From an uncultured Bacteroidia bacterium (lineage in GTDB: Bacteria > Bacteroidota > Bacteroidia > Bacteroidales > Prolixibacteraceae): a stretch of DNA of 6,778 nucleotides. Each line of letters starts with the position of its first letter. Within the stretch, counting starts at the first letter, position 1. The stretch spans positions 1 through 6,778 of the forward strand of contig CAIOOC010000149.1 in assembly GCA_903859795.1 (NCBI GenBank), in the 5' to 3' direction. A program made the position numbers and the translations under genes. The notes under the pieces were generated by a model, which worked only from the letters and a program-made list of their open reading frames with translations, was not told the DNA's origin and made no database searches. Of this stretch, positions 1 to 6,766 are shown one piece after another.

Positions 1-1
1 A

Positions 2-1105
2 GGAACTTTTGGAAAAGCAGAAAAATTCCATAATGCTCAAATGACTCCCAAAGACATTCAGCTGCGGAGTGAACTTGTTAAAGATACAGCCAAGCTGAAA
101 GATCTCATCTCAACTCTGACCTATTTTGCCCTTTTTACTGAACGGGTTGGAAGTAATATCGACGCATCGCTCGTAACTTTTATTGACAAGGGAATGGGAG
201 CCAGTGCAGAAGAAATAGTGAGGATAAGTGAGCTGCAGGATTATGCCGATTTTATTCGGAATAACAATAACAAACTGAGCAATACAATTTTTATGCTTGC
301 TGGGTTCTATCATAATAAATCGGCTGATGCCTCACAGGATGTCGAAAAAACATTGAAGGATTTCGGGGCCTACCTGAAAAGCCTCAGCGAAAGAGGCAGT
401 GTCGTGACACAGGCACTTGAAAGCATGGGCAGATTCATGGACAACCGCATTGCCCTTAACGCCCAGGCAGAAGAGATAAAACAGCTTCAATCGATTCACG
501 ACCAGTTGCTTATTAAAGGGATCCAGTTTGCAGCAGTGATTGGAAACCGTAAAGCTGTGAATATTCTCATTCACTCCGCAATTTCAAAAGACGAAAACCT
601 TGAAGATATAAAGGAAATCTGGGTCGGTTCAGAATATTATCTTAAACCAAAAGCTGATGTCTCGAAAGGGAAGTTCTTAATTTATAATAGTAAGACTTTG
701 AAATTCAGTATTTCTAATGAGAAAAATTATGTAAGGCAAGTCTCGGATAGTACTTTTGTTACATTAATTGCTCAATTGGGTAATGGAAAGGCCAATGTCC
801 TGTTACCGAGATATACCGGGAATGAGGTCGCCTATATGTTGAGACGCAGTCAATTCAAGGAGAGCCAAAAATCTGAAAACGCCACTACCACCAATGGTTT
901 GGGCAGTGGTTTAGGCAGTGGTTTAGGCAGTGGCTTAGGCAGTGGCTTAGGCAGTGGCTTAGGCAGTGGTTTAGGCAGTGGCTTAGGCAGTGGCTTAGGC
1001 AGTGGCTTAGGCAGTGGCTTAGGCAGTGGCTTGGGCAGTGGTTTGGGCAGTGGTTTGGGCAGTGGTTTGGGCAGTGGCTTGGGCAGTGGCTTGGGCAACG
1101 ATTGA
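2..1105 (+). CDS. Uncharacterised helix-rich protein with C-terminal Gly-Leu-Gly-Ser repeat tail (probably 5'-partial)
   Basis: I do not recognise this family. The first in-frame ATG is at 41, giving 354 residues. The frame is open back to base 2 with plausible codons (GTFGKAEKFHNAQ before the ATG), and no ribosome binding site precedes 41, so the true start may lie outside the window. Counting from the ATG, residues 1-190 are rich in charged and amphipathic residues and look mostly alpha-helical. Residues about 190-275 look more beta-like (GSEYYLKPKA, GKFLIYNSKTLKFSIS, LLPRYTGNEVAYML). A short Lys/Ser/Thr/Asn linker (276-285) leads into the tail: 16 exact GLGS units, then GLGND and the stop. 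I see no signal peptide or obvious membrane segment in the visible part, and no catalytic motif. The tail resembles a flexible low-complexity extension. The next gene is 335 bp away, so membership in the downstream operon is uncertain. Confidence 0.75.
   Translation, partial: GTFGKAEKFHNAQMTPKDIQLRSELVKDTAKLKDLISTLTYFALFTERVGSNIDASLVTFIDKGMGASAEEIVRISELQDYADFIRNNNNKLSNTIFMLAGFYHNKSADASQDVEKTLKDFGAYLKSLSERGSVVTQALESMGRFMDNRIALNAQAEEIKQLQSIHDQLLIKGIQFAAVIGNRKAVNILIHSAISKDENLEDIKEIWVGSEYYLKPKADVSKGKFLIYNSKTLKFSISNEKNYVRQVSDSTFVTLIAQLGNGKANVLLPRYTGNEVAYMLRRSQFKESQKSENATTTNGLGSGLGSGLGSGLGSGLGSGLGSGLGSGLGSGLGSGLGSGLGSGLGSGLGSGLGSGLGSGLGSGLGND
896..1099 (+). repeat. 12-bp coding tandem repeat, 17 units (GLGS tail)
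   Basis: There are seventeen head-to-tail 12-bp units of consensus GGYTTRGGCAGT, in frame with the coding sequence. Units 1-16 encode GLGS. Unit 17 (1088-1099) ends in AAC and encodes GLGN. Only two of the twelve positions vary, and both are synonymous: the wobble base of the first Gly (GGT/GGC) and of Leu (TTA/TTG). Leu is TTG in unit 1, TTA in units 2-11 and TTG in units 12-17, so the variants lie in blocks, as expected from unit duplication by slippage or unequal recombination. Gain or loss of a whole unit keeps the frame. The array is not CRISPR because the units are contiguous with no spacers. Confidence 0.97.
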
Positions 1106-1251
1106 CCTATTTAGTAATTGTCACTTCCGTTTACCGCGAAGGTTTATTGTCAAAGGTTATTTCTTTTGGTAGTCAGGAGGAGGAGCGTAACTTCTTTTTT
1201 CTGCCGGATATGATAATGTCCTGAATGATAGCCTGGAGAATTGCCTCTTCT

Positions 1252-1287
1252 AATCAGCAAAATTGCTTACACTGATTCTTTAAAGAA
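1252..1287. repeat. Inverted repeat adjoining a 12-bp perfect palindrome
   Basis: AATCAG (1252-1257) and CTGATT (1272-1277) are perfect reverse complements with a 14-nt loop. They run directly into the perfect palindrome TTCTTTAAAGAA (1276-1287), with which the second arm shares two bases. The element lies just upstream of the candidate promoter of the kinase operon, so it could be an operator or part of a weak terminator for the preceding gene. It is short and AT-rich, so chance is a real alternative. Confidence 0.3.
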
Positions 1288-1297
1288 AGGAAAGTTG

Positions 1298-1326
1298 TTG
1301 TACCTTCTAAAGTTTTTTCAATTTTG
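1298..1326 (+). promoter_or_regulatory. Candidate Bacteroidota-type promoter for the kinase operon
   Basis: TTG at 1298-1300 is separated by 18 bp from CAATTTTG at 1319-1326. The known Bacteroidota primary-sigma promoter has a -33 TTG/TTTG element and a -7 TAnnTTTG element about 19 bp apart. This candidate fits except for C in place of T at the first -7 base. A second, weaker match, TCAATTTG, lies at 1339-1346 but has no well-spaced TTG. If real, the promoter leaves a leader of roughly 110 nt before the TTG start at 1441. Confidence 0.3.
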
Positions 1327-1440
1327 AGTTCCATTTGCTCAATTTGCCGGTTACTGCATTGGAATTGAAAAGGGGTTTATATAAAAATTGGAATAAGCCT
1401 TGAAATTATCCTTAAAAGTTTAAATTCAAAAACAGGTAAA

Positions 1441-2394
1441 TTGACGCCAACAATCAGTGATCTGCAGAAAACCTTGCAAAGCCTTAAGGAAACCAACGAA
1501 AAACTCGGGGAACACAGTCATTCCCTAGAAGAGAAAGTTGAACACCTGAAGGCAGAACTTTTGAGTACAAGCAATGAACTCGAAACAGCCAGGGCCATGT
1601 TGATTGAATCCGAGAAAATGGCATCTCTTGGTCAACTCACTGCCGGAATAGCACATGAAATCAAGAACCCATTGAATTTTGTCAATAATTTTTCGGAACT
1701 AACACTGGAACTAATTACCGAAGCCATTGAGGAAGTTGTTAAATGGACAGTGACACCTGATCCTAAGGATATCGAATATATCGTAGGATTACTCCGGGAT
1801 ATTGAAAGCAACGCAAAAAAGATCCTTGAACATGGTAAACGGGCTGACAGTATTATACGTGGTATGCTACTCCATTCGCACGGGAAAGCGGGAGTACAGC
1901 AACCCACAGATTTGAACGCCCTTTTGGCTGAATACGTGGCGCTTGGTTACCATGGCCTTCGTGCAGCTGATAATTCGTTTAATATTAAGATAGAGGCTGA
2001 TTATGACCAGTCTGTTGGTTTGGTTAATGTAGTCCCGCAGGATATGAGCAGGGTTTTCCTGAATCTGATCAACAATGCCTGTTATTCAACAGCCCGGAAA
2101 AAGAATGAGTTGAGCGATGCTTATTTTCCTGTTTTAAAAGTATTTACAAAACGAACAGGGGATACAATTGTCATAAGTATATGGGATAATGGTAAAGGGA
2201 TACCCTCTGTTATTCTCGATAAAATATTTGACCCTTTTTTCACAACCAAGCCTGCAGGTTCAGGTACCGGTCTTGGTTTGTCGATAAGCTACGATATAGT
2301 TGTTAATGAACATCATGGAGAGCTTCAGGTCTTTTCGAAAGAGGAAGAATTTGCTGAGTTTATAATTACACTACCGATAACCTGGAAAAATTAA
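1441..2394 (+). CDS. Soluble sensor histidine kinase (HisKA/HATPase_c) with coiled-coil N-terminus
   Basis: This is an ATP-dependent autophosphorylating histidine kinase of two-component systems, 317 residues long. Residues 1-58 are a Glu/Lys/Leu heptad-like coiled coil. The H-box GIAHEIKNPLNF has phospho-acceptor His72, with Asn77-Pro78 after it. The dimerisation helices run to about residue 145. The N-box RVFLNLINNACYS is at 204-216, the G1 box DNGKGIP at 249-255, the F-box FDPFFTTK at 263-270 and the G2 box GSGTGLGLSIS at 273-283. All catalytic motifs are intact. No transmembrane helix and no PAS, GAF or HAMP domain is visible, so the input is probably cytoplasmic or through a partner protein. 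The start is taken as TTG 1441 with AGG about 6 nt upstream: the frame is open back to a TGA at 1366 but has no ATG or GTG there, and the first internal ATG (codon 53) would remove the coiled coil. The next gene, 12 bp downstream, encodes the likely cognate receiver-phosphatase. Confidence 0.93.
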   Translation: MTPTISDLQKTLQSLKETNEKLGEHSHSLEEKVEHLKAELLSTSNELETARAMLIESEKMASLGQLTAGIAHEIKNPLNFVNNFSELTLELITEAIEEVVKWTVTPDPKDIEYIVGLLRDIESNAKKILEHGKRADSIIRGMLLHSHGKAGVQQPTDLNALLAEYVALGYHGLRAADNSFNIKIEADYDQSVGLVNVVPQDMSRVFLNLINNACYSTARKKNELSDAYFPVLKVFTKRTGDTIVISIWDNGKGIPSVILDKIFDPFFTTKPAGSGTGLGLSISYDIVVNEHHGELQVFSKEEEFAEFIITLPITWKN

Positions 2395-2406
2395 GCTGTT
2401 GTTATT

Positions 2407-3585
2407 ATGGCTGATAAGTTGAAGATGAAGATAATGGTCGTCGATGACGAAATAGACCTTGAACCAATGATCCTGCAGAAGTTCCGCAGGCAGATCAGGG
2501 AGGGCATGTATGATTTTGTATTTGCCCATAATGGCTTGGAAGCTCTTTCAAAACTTATTGAACTGCCTGAAATAAGGCTGGTCCTTTCAGACATTAATAT
2601 GCCTGAGATGGATGGATTGACATTACTCTCGAAATTGAAAGAGCTCAAAAGCCCCTGGTTAAAGACGGTTATCGTATCGGCCTATGGAGATATGGAAAAT
2701 ATCAGGACAGCGATGAACAGGGGTGCGTTTGACTTTCTCACTAAACCGATAAGCTTTGACGATCTTGAGATAACCATCAATAAGACTATTGAGGAGATCT
2801 CGATGATCTGGCAGAGCGCACAGGAGCATGACCAGCTGATTTCAATCCGGCAGGACCTGCAGACTGCGCGTGAAATCCAGCTGGCGATTCTGCCTAAGAC
2901 TTTTCCTCCATTTCCCGGACGGACCGAATTCTCAATCTTTGCTTCGATGATAGCCGCAAAAGAAGTTGGCGGCGACTTCTTCGATTTCTTCATGATCGAC
3001 AACGACCGGCTGGGCTTTGTGATCGGTGATGTTTCGGGGAAGGGTGTAACTGCAGCAATCTTTATGGCAGTAAGCCGGACACTTATCCGGGCAACCGGGA
3101 TAAAGGGGATTTCTACCGAAGAGTGCATGAGTTACGTGAACAGGTTATTGTGCAGTGAAAGCGTTTCATCGATGTTTGTCACAGTATTCTATGGTATTCT
3201 AAACACGGCTAACGGAGAGATTGAGTATGTCAATGCAGGCCATAATCCTCCGTATATACTTTCAGGAGAAGATGTTACTAAAGTTGAAATGACTGAAGGG
3301 ATTATTCTTGGATGTCTTGAAGATTTCAATTATCGTTCAAAAAAAGTACAGTTGAATCCGGGTGACTTGCTGTACTTGTTTACGGATGGAGTGCCTGAAG
3401 CTTTCAATATGCAGGAAGAAATGTATGGGGAGGAGCGTTTGATCAGCTTCCTGCAGGATCATAAGATGCACTCAATTGAGGAAATAGTTAAAGAGTCGAA
3501 TCTTTCGGTTACCGAATTTTCGGATGGGATGGCACAGTCAGATGATATCACCATATTGGCAATTAAGTATAATGGCCATGCCTGA
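2407..3585 (+). CDS. Response regulator fused to PP2C/SpoIIE-type serine phosphatase (RsbU-like output)
   Basis: The protein has 392 residues. The receiver domain (about 7-127) keeps every key residue: acidic pair Asp13-Asp14, phospho-acceptor Asp62 in SDINMPEMDG, Ser91 in VIVSAYGD and Lys113 in TKP. A helical, probably coiled-coil linker (about 128-160, ending LQTAREIQLAILP) joins it to the phosphatase. The catalytic domain (about 172-387) shows the Mg/Mn-binding acidic motifs of the PP2C/SpoIIE family: EVGGDFFD (Asp190), GDVSGKG (Asp208), LFTDGVPEA (Asp327) and QSDDIT (Asp379-Asp380). Members of this family, such as RsbU, dephosphorylate serine or threonine on STAS-type anti-sigma antagonists. 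Here activity is presumably gated by phosphorylation of Asp62 by the adjacent kinase. No STAS or anti-sigma gene is present in the window, so the substrate is unknown. The start is ATG 2407, without a Shine-Dalgarno sequence, and an N-terminus beginning directly with the receiver fits the family. Confidence 0.95.
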   Translation: MADKLKMKIMVVDDEIDLEPMILQKFRRQIREGMYDFVFAHNGLEALSKLIELPEIRLVLSDINMPEMDGLTLLSKLKELKSPWLKTVIVSAYGDMENIRTAMNRGAFDFLTKPISFDDLEITINKTIEEISMIWQSAQEHDQLISIRQDLQTAREIQLAILPKTFPPFPGRTEFSIFASMIAAKEVGGDFFDFFMIDNDRLGFVIGDVSGKGVTAAIFMAVSRTLIRATGIKGISTEECMSYVNRLLCSESVSSMFVTVFYGILNTANGEIEYVNAGHNPPYILSGEDVTKVEMTEGIILGCLEDFNYRSKKVQLNPGDLLYLFTDGVPEAFNMQEEMYGEERLISFLQDHKMHSIEEIVKESNLSVTEFSDGMAQSDDITILAIKYNGHA

Positions 3586-3616
3586 TTCTTAACCTTGTTG
3601 AAACACCTGAATTCTC

Positions 3617-6592
3617 ATGGGAAAGTTTAAATCTTCACATAATATTTATTTTTTATTTCGGCTTTTATTCATTTTTATATGGATTGCTAAAACCTTTTCA
3701 GCCTTGGGGCAGGGTAAAGACGAATTACAGAAATTTGAAACGCCGAGTCTTAAATTGGTTTTCCTTGATAAAAACACCTCCTACCTGGTTCCCCATACTG
3801 TGAGGACGTTTGAGAACTCGATTGCTTTTCACGAGAAATTCTGGAACTATACACCCTCGGAAAGGACAAACATCCTTTTCAACGATTTCACCGATGTCGG
3901 GACCGGCGGATCAATAGTTATCCCGTGGAATTTCATGCTTATTGGCGTTGCCCCGTTTGACTACACTTTTTCTGTGATTCCTTCCAGCGAACGGATGCAA
4001 TGGATGATGAGCCATGAGCTTACTCATGAGGTAACGTGCGACAAGTCTTCGAAACAGGACCGTGTTTTCCGTTCCATTCTGGGGGGGAAGACCTTTCCCG
4101 AAAACCGTGATCCAATCTCGATTGCATATAGTTATTTTGCAACCCCGCGTGCGTTTTCTCCACGGTGGTACCTCGAAGGGATTGCGGTATTTATGGAAAC
4201 CTGGATGTCGGGTGGTATCGGCAGGGTAATGGGAGGATATGACGAAATGGTGTTCCGCACAATGGTCCGAGACAGCGCTTTTTTTTACAATGTTATTGGT
4301 CTTGAGACAGAAGGGACAGCCATCGATTTCCAGGAAGGTATTACTTCTTACCTCTACGGAACCAGATTTGTGAGTTATCTCGCCCTTAACTACGGTATAC
4401 CCAAACTTAAAGCCTTTTACTCAAGAACAGATGACAGCAAGCGCTTCTATGCTGCACAATTTAAAAAGGTCTATGGTGTACCTGTTCAGCAAGAATGGGA
4501 TAAGTGGATTGCCTGGGAACATCAATTCCAGCAGGAGAATTTAAAAGAGATCAGAAAGTATCCGGGCACAAGCTTTCGTAAAATTTCCAGTAAACCGCTT
4601 GGTTCAGTCTCGCGCCAGTATTATGATGCTGAGTCAAAGAAATTGCTTGTGGCTGTCGAGTACCCGGGCAAACTTACCCATATTGCGGCTATTGATGTGG
4701 CTACAGGTAAGATGACCCGTATTGCTCCAGTGCCTTCCTCGAAGCGATACACCGTAACAAGCCTGGCCTACGACGACTCTACTAAAACGATCTTTACTTC
4801 AACCCAAAACAAAGATTGGCGTGGACTTCAGTCTGTCGAGGTAAAAACCGGGAAAATAAATGACCTCATCAAAATTACCAGATGTGGCAACCTTACTTTT
4901 GATCACAACAACCGTTCTTTGTGGGGTGTTCAGAGCCTTAGCGGACGTACAAGTCTGATAAGATTTGAACCTCCTCATACGAATTTCCAAATGATGATGA
5001 CTCTTCCATATGGTCAGGACCTGTCTGATATTGCAGTATCACCCGATGGGATCCTGCTCTCTGGCACCCTTTCCAATGTCGATGGGAGCCAGAAACTGGT
5101 CGTTTATAAGATTGCCGACCTGATTGCCGGCAAAACAGATTTCGAGGTTATTTACGAGTTTGCTGATAATCCAGCAGCTAATTTTGTCTTTTCACCCGAT
5201 GGGAAATATCTTTACGGAACCTCTTACTATACAGGGGTTTCCAATGTTTTCCGTATCTCTCTGGAGACACGCAGGGCACAGATACTCACAAATGCTGAGA
5301 CCGGTTTTTTTCGTCCACTCCCTGTTTCTGCCGATTCAATGATCGTTTTTAATTACACCCAAAAAGGGATGATCGCCGGCATGATGAAAATCGACACGCT
5401 GGAAAGCGTGAATCAGATCACCTTCCTGGGGCAGCAGGTTTTTAAAAAGAATCCTGAAGTCGAAACATGGAATTTGCCTTCGCCGTTAAAAATCAATCTG
5501 GATTCAATCAAAGTAGTTGAAAAAAGGTATCGGCCACTCGGAGAAATTAAATATGCAGGGGCCTACCCAATCATCCAGGGGTATAAAGGACGGGTTGCAG
5601 CCGGATATCGGTTCAATTTTAGGGATGCGATGGGACTGAATCTGCTGAATATGAAGATGTCAGTTACGCCTGATGACCGTTTGCCGGGAAAACAAATACC
5701 CCACTTCTCGGCGGAGTACACTTCCTGGAACTGGTCTTTTACGGGAAATTACAATTATGCCGATTTTTACGATCTCTTCGGTCCGACCAAATTCAGCAGG
5801 GCCGGCTACTCTTTTTCTACAAAATATTACAAACTCTTCAACCGGTTTACTCCCAGAAAATCCGATTTCAATATCAAACTATCGGTTTATGGCGATATGG
5901 AGACCCTGCCCGGCTATCAGAATATTGCTTCGGATTACAGTAACTTCTACGTCGGAACGATCAACTATCATAAGAGCTATCTTCGGAAATCGCTTGGAGC
6001 CATTGAACCCGAGCAGGGATATGACTGGAGCGTATATGGTTACAGCAGCCTGGCAAAAGAGGCCTTTTACCCACAGCTAATCAACAATTTTGACCTTGGA
6101 TTTTTATTGCCATTGCGAAACACCTCATTGTGGTTCAGATCCTCTCTTGGACAATCATTTGGCCAGAATGATAAAACAAACTCCTATTTTTACTTTGGCG
6201 GATTTGGGAATAACTATCTGGATTACAGATCATCGCAGCAATACCGCGAGATGTTCAGTTTCCCGGGAATGGAGATTGACGCCATATCGGCGATGAATTA
6301 CGGGAAGTTGTCCATGGAAGTGAATCTGAAACCTGTGAGGTTCAGGAAAGTTGGTTTCAAAGGGCTCTATTCAACCTACGCAAGGTTGACAATGTTCGGT
6401 ATGGGATTATTTACCAATGTCGGTTATAACCAGCCACAGCTTAAACAACTCAATTATTATTCAACCGGCGCTCAGCTTGATTTCGAGATTGTCCTTTTCT
6501 CTTTGCTTAAATCAACACTCTCTTTTGGCTATGCAAGAGCCTATACTCCATCCAATCAGAAAGGTCAGTTCATGGTTTCATTAAAGCTGTAG
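3617..6592 (+). CDS. Exported three-part protein: HEXXH gluzincin-like peptidase domain, beta-propeller, C-terminal outer-membrane beta-barrel
   Basis: The protein has 991 residues. The N-terminus (basic start, hydrophobic stretch about 10-30, ending SALGQG) reads as a Sec signal peptide cleaved near residue 31. Residues about 40-310 carry HELTH (zinc ligands His133 and His137, catalytic Glu134). At 184-194, WYLEGIAVFME supplies Glu187 as likely third ligand, the pattern of the peptidase-MA/gluzincin group. Residues about 320-615 are short beta repeats, including SPDG motifs at 475-478 and 526-529, and resemble a TolB/PD40 or WD40-type propeller. From about 650 to 991 there are alternating aromatic/polar strands with turns, a glycine-aromatic stretch YFYFGGFGNNYLDY (857-870) and a final strand ending FMVSLKL, typical of an outer-membrane barrel. 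Some features of the barrel recall BamA/TamA-type barrels, but this is weak. It may process or sense envelope substrates at the surface. It starts 31 bp after the phosphatase gene and is probably cotranscribed. The propeller and barrel calls rest on visible patterns only. Confidence 0.85.
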   Translation: MGKFKSSHNIYFLFRLLFIFIWIAKTFSALGQGKDELQKFETPSLKLVFLDKNTSYLVPHTVRTFENSIAFHEKFWNYTPSERTNILFNDFTDVGTGGSIVIPWNFMLIGVAPFDYTFSVIPSSERMQWMMSHELTHEVTCDKSSKQDRVFRSILGGKTFPENRDPISIAYSYFATPRAFSPRWYLEGIAVFMETWMSGGIGRVMGGYDEMVFRTMVRDSAFFYNVIGLETEGTAIDFQEGITSYLYGTRFVSYLALNYGIPKLKAFYSRTDDSKRFYAAQFKKVYGVPVQQEWDKWIAWEHQFQQENLKEIRKYPGTSFRKISSKPLGSVSRQYYDAESKKLLVAVEYPGKLTHIAAIDVATGKMTRIAPVPSSKRYTVTSLAYDDSTKTIFTSTQNKDWRGLQSVEVKTGKINDLIKITRCGNLTFDHNNRSLWGVQSLSGRTSLIRFEPPHTNFQMMMTLPYGQDLSDIAVSPDGILLSGTLSNVDGSQKLVVYKIADLIAGKTDFEVIYEFADNPAANFVFSPDGKYLYGTSYYTGVSNVFRISLETRRAQILTNAETGFFRPLPVSADSMIVFNYTQKGMIAGMMKIDTLESVNQITFLGQQVFKKNPEVETWNLPSPLKINLDSIKVVEKRYRPLGEIKYAGAYPIIQGYKGRVAAGYRFNFRDAMGLNLLNMKMSVTPDDRLPGKQIPHFSAEYTSWNWSFTGNYNYADFYDLFGPTKFSRAGYSFSTKYYKLFNRFTPRKSDFNIKLSVYGDMETLPGYQNIASDYSNFYVGTINYHKSYLRKSLGAIEPEQGYDWSVYGYSSLAKEAFYPQLINNFDLGFLLPLRNTSLWFRSSLGQSFGQNDKTNSYFYFGGFGNNYLDYRSSQQYREMFSFPGMEIDAISAMNYGKLSMEVNLKPVRFRKVGFKGLYSTYARLTMFGMGLFTNVGYNQPQLKQLNYYSTGAQLDFEIVLFSLLKSTLSFGYARAYTPSNQKGQFMVSLKL

Positions 6593-6654
6593 CCTTATCT
6601 TTATCCCTGATGAATTGATAGTTGATCGGTGAATGGTCAGATTTACAAAGACAT

Positions 6655-6686
6655 AGATAAAATATTTTAATAGTTTTTTTTTATCT
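6655..6686 (+). terminator. Weak AT-rich inverted repeat overlapping a T run, possible operon terminator
   Basis: AGATAAAA (6655-6662) and TTTTATCT (6679-6686) are perfect 8-bp reverse complements around a 16-nt loop. A run of nine T (6674-6682) overlaps the second arm. It lies 63 bp after the stop of the 991-residue protein gene. The stem has only one G-C pair per arm, apart from A-T pairs, so it is unlikely to be a strong intrinsic terminator. The surrounding gap 6593-6766 shows no gene. Confidence 0.25.
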
Positions 6687-6707
6687 GCGATCCATTTTAT
6701 TTTATTA

Positions 6708-6715
6708 TAACTTTC
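6708..6715 (+). promoter_or_regulatory. Promoter-like -7 element for the downstream gene
   Basis: TAACTTTC matches the Bacteroidota -7 consensus TAnnTTTG at all but the last base and lies about 50 bp before the ATG at 6767, a usual distance. No TTG is found at the expected -33 position in the AT-rich stretch upstream, so the call is weak. Confidence 0.2.
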
Positions 6716-6766
6716 TTATCTTGTACCCAAATATTCGAAACAAAAACTGAACAAAGATTAATTATT

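Larger units (their letters stand above)
1106..1440. other. 335-bp intergenic region, no gene found
   Basis: This gap separates the GLGS-tail gene from the histidine kinase. All frames are broken by frequent stops. A strong Shine-Dalgarno-like purine run at 1174-1185 is not followed by a usable start: the next ATG (1210) opens only four codons. The distal half (from about 1250) is AT-rich and contains a 6-bp inverted repeat, a 12-bp palindrome and a weak Bacteroidota-type promoter candidate, listed separately. It most likely holds the 3' end signals of the upstream gene and the promoter and leader of the kinase operon. I see no convincing GC-rich hairpin followed by a T run. Confidence 0.6.

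Noticed and set aside
896..1099. Possible CRISPR array or non-coding satellite
   Set aside because: Units are 12 bp, contiguous, without spacers and in frame with the gene, so it is a coding tandem repeat.
1120..1145. Possible hairpin terminator after the GLGS-tail gene
   Set aside because: Only a four-base stem (CTTC/GAAG) and no T run following; not distinguishable from chance.
1174..1212. Strong purine run resembling a ribosome binding site, suggesting a small gene
   Set aside because: No start codon at proper spacing; the ATG at 1210 reaches a stop after four codons.
2682..3128. 148-codon open frame on the minus strand
   Set aside because: It lies wholly inside the receiver-phosphatase gene, whose motifs are intact; the antisense product shows no recognisable pattern.
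3586..3616. Possible separate promoter before the 991-residue protein gene
   Set aside because: Only 31 bp with no TAnnTTTG-like element; cotranscription with the phosphatase gene is simpler.
5673..6296. Two + strand open frames (5673-6080 and 6090-6296) in another frame within the barrel region
   Set aside because: They overlap the continuous 991-residue frame and their translations show no coherent domain; they are shadows.
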